Shown here piece after piece: positions 25,083 through 35,264 of a stretch of 64,000 nt of DNA. The DNA comes from Beta vulgaris subsp. vulgaris. Taxonomy: Eukaryota > Streptophyta > Magnoliopsida > Caryophyllales > Amaranthaceae. A program made the position numbers and the translations under genes. The DNA is taken from NCBI RefSeq assembly GCF_026745355.1, contig NC_079202.1:31176740-31240739 (forward strand), given 5' to 3'. Under the pieces are notes generated by a model that saw nothing but the letters and a program-made list of their open reading frames with translations, made no database searches and had not been told where the DNA came from. The first letter of the stretch is position 1; every line of letters starts with the position of its first letter.

Positions 25083-27209
25083 GTGGAGAAAGTAAATATT
25101 TCTACGGCAAAGTCTCCACTCATTACGGATGTGGAGGTGGTGCAAGGCCTTACTCAACCGTGCTTCTGGCTACATGAGTGCGTTAGCGATGCAGACGATG
25201 AAGCAATGATTGAGATTAAGTTGTCGGACCATCCATTCCACTACATTGAGAAAACATCGACCTTCATTTCTAAGGGTGATATTAAAGAATTCTTACTTGA
25301 GGAAGAGCTGAATGTTTCCATAATACAAACATTCATGAGGTAATACTTTATTAGTATATTAAATTAATAAATATACATATATGCCTTAATTAAGTAGTAT
25401 TCAATCCAACTAATAATAACTTCCATAATAAGTAAGTTTTATTTTTATCAATATGAATTCTCAGGCTATTATACAATGATTTGAGGCAATCTAGTCAGCC
25501 AATGTTTGCTTGGTTATGTCCAAGCTTTGTACGAGATAACAGTTGCGTACAAAACGAAAAGGAGGTGAAAGCATATCTCAAGGATTCTTTGAACGCATGT
25601 TCTCGTAGTGGATATAAGATCATTCTTCTTCCTTACATTGAATCGTATGCTTCTTAAACTCACTTTTTATTACGTTAATTAAATCGACCTATTAGTTGTT
25701 CTACGATAATAATAACATTTTTATTGTTGTAGGAACCATTGGACACTGATTGCAATATGTTTGTCACGTAACGAAGTCTACCACTTTGATTCTTTGCGTA
25801 AAGGAACAATACGGTCCTTACTAGTCAAATCATTGTTAAATAGGTAGCTTAATCGAAACTATATGCACACTTAGCTTATTAAATATTAAAATGTACATCT
25901 AATCTTATAATAATTTATTGATGTAGTGTGATGAAGAAGATTACTGCATCTGGACTTCGACAACCAAAACCTCCTGTTTGGTATTTAGTCGAGGTAACAT
26001 GAGTAATTTTTTGCATCCTTTTATAGAAACACATAATACACATCTAACATGTCATTTATTGCATCTTTGGTGAATTTTAGTGTCCTGTACAAGAAGGTGG
26101 ACGTGCGTGTGGGTATTACGTCATGAGGTTCATGCTCGATATCGTCAACTATTGCAAAGATGTTGGATCTTCGAAAGGTATGTAACTTTTAGGTTTTCAA
26201 TTGTTGTTTGTTGCATTTCCGGCCTATTTTGGCCTTTTCGCTCCCAAAATGTAGTTATGAAGTGATTTAACCCCAAATTCTCTTTGAACATGATTATATG
26301 AGGCATAATATAACTAGTATGTAGATTCTTAGGCTTGCATATGTTGTTTGTTGCATTTCGGGAACGAAAAGGCCATTTCCTGCCTATTTTAGCCTTTTCG
26401 CTCCCAAAATGTTCTTATCAAATGATTTAACCCCAAATTTTCTTTGAACATGATTATATGAGGCATAATATAACTAGTATGTATATTATTAGGCTTGCAT
26501 ATGTTATTGGTTGCATTTCGGGAACGAAAAGGTCATTTCCGGCCTATTTTGGCCTATTTTGGCCTTTTCGCTCCCAAAATGTACTTATCAAGTGATTTAA
26601 CCCCAAATTCTCTTTGAACATGATTATATGAGGCATAATATAACTAGTATGTAGATTCTTAGGCTTGCATTTGTTGTTGGTTGCATTTCGGGAACGAAAA
26701 GGCCATTTCCGGCCTATTTTGGCCTATTTTGGCCTTTTCGCTCCCAAAAGTACTTATGAAGTGATTTAACCCCAAATTCTCTTTGAACATGATTATATGA
26801 GGCATAATATAACTAGTATGTAGATTCTTAGGCTTGCATTTGTTGTTGGTTGCATTTCGGGAACGAAAAGGCCATTTCCGGCCTATTTTGGCCTTTTCGC
26901 TCCCAAAATGTACTTATTAAGTCATTTAACCCCAAATTTTCTTTGAACATGATTATATGAGATATATTATAACTAGTGTGTAGACTTTTAGGCTTGCATT
27001 TGATTTTGATTGAATTTCGGGAAGGTATATGTCATTTTTAGAAGTACTAACTATGGTAAAATGATTGAAGTCTATATATGTGTTTATTCCTTGGTTGTTT
27101 TGCAAGGTTTATGCGAATTCCACACCACGTTTGAGGAACTTCACCAAAGAAGAAATTGATGAAGTTCGGGATAAGTTGGCGTCCCACATTACCGATGATT
27201 GCATAGGAT
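25083..27209 (+). pseudogene. Ulp1-like cysteine protease (C48 family) of a CACTA transposon
   Basis: Probable exons: up to 25339, 25465-25644, 25733-25843, 25927-25993, 26081-26177 and 27110-27209. Residues expected at the C48 active site are visible: His in NHWTLIAI, Asp in YHFDSLR, Gln in CPVQEGG and Cys in RACGYYVMRF. In known relatives this domain cleaves SUMO-like modifiers; its role in transposons is unsettled. The join from the Cys exon to the last exon (STPRLRNFTKEEIDEV, ending DDCIG) is out of frame with the sites I can see, so I call it a probable pseudogene. The ATG at 25083 is arbitrary, as the true N-terminus is deleted. The intron before the last exon contains a tandem array. 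Confidence 0.75.
26189..27000. repeat. ~165-bp tandem repeat array inside the Ulp1-like gene
   Basis: Units begin AGGCTTGCAT at 26331, 26491, 26661, 26830 and 26990, with a shorter first unit from 26189. Periods are 160, 170, 169 and 160 bp. Units 2 and 3 differ in length because of a 10-bp internal duplication (GGCCTATTTT). Each unit has a hairpin-prone core, GGGAACGAAAAGGCC and GGCCTTTTCGCTCCC. The array fills most of one intron. Confidence 0.9.
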
Positions 27210-27339
27210 GAGATTTAGCTCGAATGTACTAGTTACTATCAATCCTATGTACACTTTTTACATTATTAAATATATTTGAAGTTAATTATTACCTTTCTCC
27301 ACTTGTCATATATTATCGTATTGCAATTTGCAATTTTTT

Positions 27340-28795
27340 TTTGTTCAAGGGAGGTTTTGGGTGGGGGTGGGGTGGTGGGGGCTGCTAGGGTGTGGGGGTG
27401 GCTGCTTGTGGACTATTGTTGCTGCCGTGCGCCTCTATTGCCGGCCGTGTTCTTGCTTCTTCTTGGTGTGGTGGTTTTCTTTTCTTCTTCCTCAAGATTC
27501 CATTAAAGACTATGTTTTTATGCTTTCTTTTAATGTTAATTATGATTATTGGTTTTCATTTACTGTTTTAATAAATAATCTTGATTCATATATATTATAT
27601 ATTATAAGAATAAAAATTCAGATTTGTTTATTATGGTTAGATTGAAGTTTTAATCATTAAAGCATGGATTATTAGGGTTTTAATTACTAGAAAAACATAT
27701 ATAGTAGCATGTTAGATACTATGAGATTGATTTAGATTATGATTTTAAACATATTTATATATGTTTAAAGAAGGTTTAATGATTTTTAAAGTTGCTGAAA
27801 TTTCAGAAAGGATTTTATTTATGGAGTTTTAAGAATTTTAATTACTAGTATGGTAGTACTATGGTAGGAATTAAAAGTAATTGTAGTTTTGATATTAAAA
27901 TCAGCTTTTGAATATATTTAAAGGGGATTTTAAATATTTTAGAGTTGCTGTGTTTTTATTTAAGAGTATTGGTTTTAGTTTATGTTGATTTCTAAACGGA
28001 GAATATTCTGTAGGAGACTTTTAAGAAGTTAAAAGTGGTCTGCCGACTACTTTACACAAGGTACGTACATACCTGTGTGCTATGTGATTAATATCATGAT
28101 TTAAGGAAAATGAATGTTAGTATCATGTATAGGAACTTTTTATGTTCATATATGATTTCTAATATTTGATTTTTACATGCTTTATGCCTGTGTGCAAGCA
28201 TGTGATTTGAGATTCATTATGGGTACTAGATTGTATGTTTGTATGGGATATTTGATGCAAGCATGAAAAAGGGAATTTTATTTATTAATTCGCATGAGGA
28301 ATTGATATATGTTATAGAGATTGAATCATGTTATTAATGTATTCCCTGATAAGTATTATTTTCACTATCTTATGAGGACTGTGGGGCTTATTTGGTAAGT
28401 TTATAAATTATGCCTTTATAAAGGTAAGTTGGATTGTTGGCTAGGTTAACAAATAATGATGGGTTGGATTAAAGGAAAATAATCTTGGGTTGAAGCTGTG
28501 ATCACTTATAAAATCCTAAGATAAAAGAAGTTCAGTTGTGACTATTTGATTATTATTTCTGTGTTGCTTGTATGTATGTCATAACAAGTACTAATTGGTA
28601 ATTAACGTAAAGTGTGATGAGAATAGTTGTAGACTTTAGACTTGTGCACGTCTAGAGTTGGACATTGAGAGTTGGAGTACATGGTGGTAGCCCATGGCTT
28701 TTTTCCAGGAGATGGATTGATCACCATCCCTCTTTTATTTCAAAAGTTCCTCGATATCGCAGGTCATTCTGGAATACGTGGTAGCTCCCTTCTCA
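27340..28795 (+). mobile_element. Middle part of the plus-oriented gypsy LTR
   Basis: From about 27495 (ATTCCATTAAAGACT) to 28795 (GGAATACGTGGTAGCTCCC) this is an inverted, diverged match to about 22275-20995 of the minus-strand LTR. The last 600 bp or so of the LTR are absent, and the sequence passes straight into CACTA coding sequence at 28796. The G-rich stretch 27345-27400 has no match in the other LTR. Confidence 0.75.
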
Positions 28796-29024
28796 CATGC
28801 CATAACCAAATATAATACTCAGCCCTAAATCCACGACGAATAATATGATCCCTTATGGTCCTAATATCAGAAATAATATTCACATTGTAGCAATCAACAT
28901 ATGGACAATAAATCTCAGCCTCGCAAGTAAGTTGTTGATGTTCTACAACACGTTTACAAAACTCATTCACACCTTATACGAACTCCAACGTATTCCGCTT
29001 TCCATACATCCAACTTCGATCCAT
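28796..29024 (-). pseudogene. Transposase-associated domain at the N-terminus of the CACTA protein
   Basis: It starts MDRSWMYGKRNTLEF at 29024 and continues with VNEFCKRVVEHQ, a CPYVDCYNV motif and HIIRRGFRAEYYIW. This is the zinc-binding Transpos_assoc domain that begins CACTA TnpD-type proteins. A TAA stop at 28976-28974 breaks the frame between residues 16 and 18, and the domain is cut at 28796 by the LTR fragment. It is a dead remnant that sets the orientation of the outer element. Confidence 0.85.
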
Positions 29025-30069
29025 TTCTAACCCCCCCCCCCCTCCACATACATACATAAAAAATTATTATCAATTAAAAAATTCACATAAATATAACACA
29101 ATAAACTAATATTCAATGCATGCTTCCATTGGATCTTTATCACTCCAACCTAACCCATCCTTAAACGTCCAATCCCACTAGTGAATGCATGTGTCATCTT
29201 TGATTCTAAGTAAAATTCAACAGAATTTCACTTCAACACGATAAAGATAATTGTTTATCTTATATGTACCCGGAGAATAAATTAGGCAAAATGACTAAAC
29301 GTATTTCACTTAGAATCAACACACATTCACCACCTAAGTGAAATGTGACGTTTAAGAACAGTCCCAAAACAAGGACTATTCAAGACTTACTCCTATGAGT
29401 AAGTCTTGAACGGGTATCTAGACAATATGATGTACATAAAACAATCGCATTCAAGCGATTCTAAGTCATCACCAAACAATAATCGCATTCAAGCGATTTC
29501 AAGTTATCACCAAACAAGTACCAAACCATTCCTTAGATTTCCCTTCCCATCCCATTGGTGATTCTATCAGTATAAATGCATTTCATATCACTTGAAATAA
29601 AGAATTGCAAAAACAACACAAGAACCTAAGCAAAAACAATCTCGTATAACATTTTAGGGTATACAAAAACTTAAGTAAAATCATCACAAAAACAGTTTTT
29701 AATACTCAAATCTTATAACTAATCATATATATACTTCATACTAAGCATTTTAAACTATTATTTAAGCCAAATTTTTCATTAAAACACTATTAATTAAGAA
29801 AAATTTACAAAAAACTAACTTAATATTACAAACCCTCGTCGAAAATTCGGAGGAGAAGCGCCGGCACTAGCACCTCACTGAAAAACGGAGGAGAAGCAGA
29901 GGAGAAACGGAGGAGGAGAGGCGGAGGAGATATCACAAACCCTCATCGGTTTCTCAAGCAATCCTTTTGCGAGAAATTTGAAACAAACCTTTGCCGGGAA
30001 AGCACTGCAATCTCGCCCGAAATTATGATACCCTTTTGCCAGATTGGGAGAGTGTGAGAGTAGAGTGTG

Positions 30070-30115
<46 letters not shown>

Positions 30116-30117
30116 GT
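30070..30117. repeat. (GA)n microsatellite
   Basis: About 48 bp of nearly pure GA repeats lie in the right arm of the CACTA element. Confidence 0.9.
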
Positions 30118-30190
30118 GGGAGGGTCGAGAAATTGAAAGACTAAGGCAAAAATGAGACCCGCGTATTTTTTGGGAAAAATGAAAGCAGGT

Positions 30191-30668
30191 TATATTGCTG
30201 TAGTTTCTAGGTAAAACCGCAGCAATATACTAAAATAATATTCTTTTAATATATTGTTGCGCTTCTACCTAGAAACGCAGCAATATATGGTCAGAAAATA
30301 TCAAAAATTATCCGTTGCAACCATATTGCTAGAGAGAGAGAGTGAGAGGATCGAGAAATTGAAAGACCTAAGGCGAAAATGAAACCAGCGTATTTTTTGG
30401 AAAAAATGAAAGTAGGTTATATTGCTGCGGTTTCTAGGTAAAACCGCAGCAATATGTTATAATAATATTATTTTAATATATTGCTGTGGTTCTTCCTAGA
30501 AACCGCAGCAATATATCCTTGTCTAGGGGTCAGAAAATATCAAAAATTATCCGTTGCAACCATATTGCTATGGTTTTTGGGTGAAACCGCAGCAATATGG
30601 TTATTTTATATATTTTCTTTTCTTTTTACGTGATAAATTGTTGCGTATGGGTAAAATCGCAGCAATAA
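30191..30668. repeat. Right subterminal palindromic repeats of the CACTA element (6 copies)
   Basis: Units lie at about 30191-30229, 30249-30288, 30418-30455, 30476-30515, 30561-30600 and 30636-30668. Each has the form TATTGCTGCGGTTT, short spacer, AAACCGCAGCAATA. Units 1-2 and 3-4 are part of a larger direct duplication of about 226 bp (TCGAGAAATTGAAAG at 30125 and again at 30351). Unequal copy number at the two ends (2 and 6) is common in CACTA elements. Confidence 0.85.
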
Positions 30669-31110
30669 GCAATTATTCTACTAGTGCTAGATGACAAAGA
30701 CTAGACATGAAAGAAAATGTAGGAGCTGGTGGAGGGACTCCCCGACTCGACCTAGGAGACTAACGGTAAATGACTACACCTTGGCATGATTTAGGCACTA
30801 CCCAAGGGGTTCTTGTTGTTGCTGACTTTTGTTGTAGGCAGAACTGACAATCTACCATTTTCAACCATATCCTATAGAACATGTATCAAAGTCCAACATT
30901 GTGATGTCATATGCCCCTTTCCTTGGTGGTACTTGTAGTAGGCATTAGAATTTCATTTCCTGGATCCATCTCAGGAGCAGGGTATGGAGTAGGGCCAAGA
31001 GGCTGAAGTGCTCCTTTTTTATGAAGCCTAGTGAAAGATTCTTCTAGAGATATGCCTAAAGCAGTAAATGTTCTTTGAGGCTTTTGATAACCTCTCTTTT
31101 CAGTAGCTAG

Positions 31111-32479
31111 CACTAGTGAAAAAAAGCCTAACCACTCCGGTCAGATTGGGCTTATCTGCTTCGAAAATGGACCAGAGCGGTTGAGCTCGCGGTAGTTCGC
31201 GAAATTTTACTGATCCGGTTTTTACCCGAACCAGTTAACCATTAAATGATCTGATTTTAAGGTGAAAATCGAATCAATTATTGGTTAATTAACTAATTCG
31301 GTTTTCAAATCAAAACTGCATCAGTTTGTGTGTATTTTTGGGTCAAAAAAAGTTGAGCCTCTTGGCTATAGGCCACAGGCTACTGCCAGTTGCCACGTTC
31401 AACAATTCCCAAAAAAAAGAAATAGACTACAACTAACCCATCAACAATGCCACCAACCGTATACAAATTACAAGCACAACAACAATAATAATTCCAAACG
31501 ATAATTACAAAACGGATTACAAAGTAATACACATAAAAAAATTAAAAAGAACAACGACGGATTTGAGTATTCTAACCATAAATAAGCAACAAGGGATATG
31601 AGTAATCCAAGTATTAAAATGAGTAATCCAAGTATTAAAATGAGTAATTACCAAAATAATTCAAGGGGAAAACCACAAGATTATACATTAATAGATCTAA
31701 TAGAAGGAATTACAAATAAATAACAAAAGGAATTTAAAAAAACGAAAATCATTCAAGAAATAAAATGAAATTACAGATAAAAAACCCCAGCCTTGCCTTC
31801 ATTGGAAATCGCGCGCTACATGTATTTTTCTACTTCTCGAAGTTTCAGTCCAATAACCGCGACACTGTGAATCCTTGGCTAAAACATTGTTGCTGAAGCC
31901 GACATGGCTCTCACTCTGCTACTTAGCAATTGCACGACACTTATCCTCCGAGCTTTGACATCCTACTTTTTGCAGGTTGTAAAGGTATTTTAGACGGGGA
32001 AGTAAATGGCGACGAATGAGGAGAGAGAAAAGCAAGAAATGGTGCCGACGTGCCACTACCGGCGTTGAGAGAGGAGGGTGATGAGAGTAAAGGATTGGTT
32101 TAGGGTTTTGAATTAAGGAGAAACGATTGGGTGAGAGGATTAATTTAGGGTTTCGAAGTGATAGAGGATGAGAGAGAAACAGTTGGTTGAGACTTGAGAG
32201 GGTAAAAGTGAAAAAAATGAGAAAACCTGCGTTTAAAAGAGGAGAATTAGAGTGGGTGCTCGCCTGCTCATGAGCCACAATTTGGGCCACACATTTTGGG
32301 GCTTATTAATCTGGTTTCCTAATAGACCAGATCAGTTAATGTATCCAAAATTTGCCATAATGAAATATGAACTAACTGATCCTGTTACTTTGACCAACCA
32401 GATCAGTTGACTGTAACTGATCTGGTTTTTACAAAATTGGATTAGTTCTTTTGTGTTATTTAAGGTTTTTCTACTAGTG
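31111..32479. mobile_element. Non-autonomous CACTA element (1,369 bp, TAG TSD)
   Basis: The ends are CACTAGTGAAAAAA at left and the reverse complement of CACTAGTAGAAAAA at right. The 3-bp repeat TAG flanks it at 31108-31110 and 32480-32482. Subterminal repeats near both ends share AACTGATCTGGTTT in either orientation, unlike those of the larger CACTA element, so it belongs to another family. A minus-strand frame at 31919-32290 has no recognised domain. Confidence 0.8.
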
Positions 32480-32630
32480 TAGGGCATCGACGTCGTTATT
32501 TTTGGAGCTAGAAGGATTGCTATTACCCCTCTTGAACGAGTAAAAAGGAAAAAATGACGGGAACAATCCCAAATATGGGGGTTTCGCCGTTTTCAATCCC
32601 AACTAGGAATTGTTTCCGAGCAGTCCCAAT

Positions 32631-33984
32631 TAGGGTTGGCAATGGGTCGGATCCGGGTAGGGTCCTCCAGGATCCATATCCGGATCCGTTGGGTAATTAT
32701 AGTTAGGATCCAGATCCGTATGGATCCTACGGATCCGGGTCCTAAATGAATCCTTTTTTTAAATGAAAAATCAGACAATAAATTAAGTTTTCAATAATAA
32801 AACCACGTTACTCCTCACATCTTCCATTATTCACAAAATCACAACCAAACATTCATGTTCAAATACAACAAATCTAAAGTTAAACAATTTCAACATTAAA
32901 CATAAATAACAAAATTTGATAACATTCTAAGAATTCTAACTATTCAACATTTCTTCAATATTCACTTGATGTTCCATTGTTGGCCCACTTGAGTAATTAT
33001 TGAAAAATAAACAAATACCAATCAACAAAATGCATACAATAAGATTATCAAAGCAGATTCAGAGTATTAAAGCAAATAAACAAAATACAAGCCCCTAATC
33101 TAAGTAATGATAGAAGATAATCAAACAAAAATCAGAATTTGAGCGTAAGTATAATTACATCAAATATTCGAGCATAATTACTTCAAAAGCAAAAAATCAA
33201 AAAATATTAGAAATTAAGCATATATACTTACAACAATAATCAAACGAAATTCAGTAAAAATCAAACAAAAATATGTAAATCAAACTAGATAATTTGAAAC
33301 TAACAATGAGTAAACTAATAAACACAAGAGAAATTAAAAAAAAAACCAAAAAAAGAAACGAAAAACTAACTGAAAAATGGCAGAACGAAGCAGCAGAGAA
33401 ACGACAATAGCAGCGGCAGCATAAGCGGAGCAGGGACAACATTAGCGGAGCAATGACAATAGCAGCGGCAACATTAGTGGAGCAGGGACAACATTAGCGA
33501 AGCAACGATAGCAGCGACATTAGTAGAGCAGCAGGAATGGAATGAGGGTGACAAACGGCAAAGGCAAATGAGAGAGAGAGAGGGGTGAATGAATGTCTGA
33601 TTGTTAGGGTTTGCTAGATAATACCAATTACTAATTAGTACACGGAGTATATTGGGTTGGGCCTAATCTCAACACAAGTCAGTGTATTGTTGTATTATAT
33701 GTATATATAATTAATTATAATATATATATAATATATAATAAATATATATAATATATATAATATATATATATATATATTTATTTATTTATTTATTTATTTA
33801 TTTATCATAAAAAATGGGTAAACGGATTCGGATCTTGATAGAGACCCGATCCAGTCTCGTTTTTAAAAATAGGATCCAGTTCCTACCCGGACCCGTCGGG
33901 TCCAAAATTTAAGGATCCGAATCCGCCAGAAACGGATCTGGATCCTCGGATCCGGGTAGGGTCCATTACCCATTGCCATCTCTA
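32631..33984. mobile_element. Non-autonomous hAT-type element (1,354 bp, 8-bp TSD)
   Basis: The ends are TAGGGTTGGCAATGGGT at left and the reverse complement of TAGAGATGGCAATGGGT at right, a common plant hAT terminus. Flanks GTCCCAAT (32623-32630) and GTCCCAAC (33985-33992) are an 8-bp duplication with one difference. Subterminal GGATCCGGGTAGGGTC motifs repeat at both ends. No transposase is inside; the centre is AT-rich with an (AGCAG)-type low-complexity stretch around 33380-33530. Confidence 0.8.
33698..33806. repeat. AT microsatellite: (TA)n then (TTTA)n
   Basis: TATATA runs interspersed with AATATA change to a clean TTTA tetranucleotide run at about 33777-33806. Confidence 0.9.
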
Positions 33985-35264
33985 GTCCCAACTTTGCGGT
34001 ACGCCTATAATTATAACGATCCACCAGAGGAGAGAGAACATGAGATTTGTTATAACTCTTGTTCTTATTGACTTGCACCTCTTCCCCAATCAGTAGACGA
34101 ACTTTGTAGAGCTTCGTAAAAGACTTTATAGGTTAGAATTTGATATGTTCTTGTATTAAGACTGTAGATTACAGATCACCATTCGGACTTGGCCCTCTTC
34201 AGATGGCCTATTAGTCATTTGTGTGGCCTTTTTCCTCCATTGGTTAAGGAAGGTGATAAAATCTTCATTGGAAGTCTGTTTAATTAATTCCAACTCATTA
34301 AGACGAATAGGAAGTTGAGTGATGTATATGTATTGCTTATGGAACTCTTCTTTGATGTAGTCCTAGTCATTCAGCTCTGTTTTATTCAGTGAACTGAACC
34401 ACTTTAAGTAAACATGTCCTTGCTCATGCCTTTCAAAGTCATATATATGAGAAAAGCTCTCAAATGATCATTTGGTTCTTCGACCCCCTTGAATTTTGGA
34501 AGGTCGCCAATGCAACCTTTTAAGGAAGCTTTTTCCTCAATTCAGGATTAATGATGTCATGGCCAATTGGCCATGATCCTTACTATCGAGTGTATGATTT
34601 TAACTGGATGAGTTGCTCGAGTTTTTCGAACCTTAAATCTGTGTCAGACTTGATAGGAGGTGGTGGTGGTAGAGTGTCATCACGCTCTTCTTCCTCAGTT
34701 ATCAAATTTTCTATCAGCACCTTGATCTTTTTGTCTTGTCACTCAAGACGAGAGTTCATGAGTTGGAGCTAAGCCATGATTGCATTGAGTTGTTCATATG
34801 TGTCTTCCATCTCGGATGACGATTCAGATGATTTAGAAGTTTCAGAAGGCTTGTCTGAAAAGGTGAGAACTCGTTTGACGAGTATGGGAGTAGGTTGACC
34901 TTGTATCCTCTTCGTCGAATGTTTCCAAGTTAAAGCCTCACGATCCCTCCTAAATAGAAATCGAATGGACCTCGTAAATTTCATAAATGAATTTCAAAAT
35001 GAGAAATGAAAATGAGGAATGGAGAAGTGGTAAATGAGAAATGAGAAATGGAAAATGATAATTTGAAATGGGAAATGAAAACTGGAAATAATTTTAAAAT
35101 GGAATGGAGGATTAGAAGTGGTTATGGATTTTTAGACTAGTATGGGCTTGACCATGATGGAGACATAGGCTTAAATATATGCAAATGCAAACATGGACTG
35201 GACTGTACTAGTAGAGTGGACTTAATGATCGAGCTTTTATGCTAGTTTCACTAGACTTAATGGG

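Larger units (their letters stand above)
24310..27209 (+). mobile_element. Inverted second CACTA copy with a large internal deletion
   Basis: From about 24420 to 24960 this matches, in opposite orientation, the region 28970-29440 of the outer CACTA element, including TAGATACCCGTTCAAGAC and the start of the transposase-associated domain. It keeps only the first 34 codons of that protein (24899-25003, MDRTWMYGSREL, then a stop) and passes almost at once into the Ulp1-like exons. The transposase core is deleted. No CACTA termini flank this copy. Confidence 0.7.
18927..30686 (-). mobile_element. CACTA (En/Spm-type) transposon with nested insertions, 11.76 kb
   Basis: The left end CACTAGTAGAATAAATGC and the right end match as inverted repeats over 28 bp with one mismatch. 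The 3-bp repeat CTA flanks both ends (18924-18926 and 30687-30689), as expected for CACTA elements. Hairpin-like subterminal repeats occur twice at left and six times at right. The orientation is minus: a transposase-associated domain (MDRSWMYG) starts at 29024, and Ulp1-type exons run down to a stop at 19613. Between about 19.95 and 28.8 kb the element is interrupted by two gypsy LTRs in opposite orientation and a second, inverted CACTA copy. No transposase core is seen, and the N-terminal domain has an in-frame stop, so it is not autonomous. Confidence 0.85.
30690..34984 (-). pseudogene. Gag gene of a TAT-like gypsy element, broken by two transposons
   Basis: Read on the minus strand, the segment from 34984 to about 33993 has the core gag motif around 34400-34170: SNEDFITFLNQWRKKA followed by RPSEEGQ, typical of the retrotransposon gag family. 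The segment 32630-32483 and the segment 31107-30690 continue it; the latter has LHKKGALQPLGP and a degenerate zinc-knuckle-like HMTSQCW. The pieces are separated by an hAT-type element (32631-33984) and a mini-CACTA (31111-32479). There are many stops and frame shifts, so it is inactive. Protease and later domains are not seen beyond 30690, where the large CACTA element begins. Confidence 0.75.

Noticed and set aside
32538..32625. Separate small element around GACGGGAACAATCCCAAATATGG
   Set aside because: It has repeat-like wording (AATCCCAACTAGGAATTG), but I found no second end outside the hAT-type insertion.
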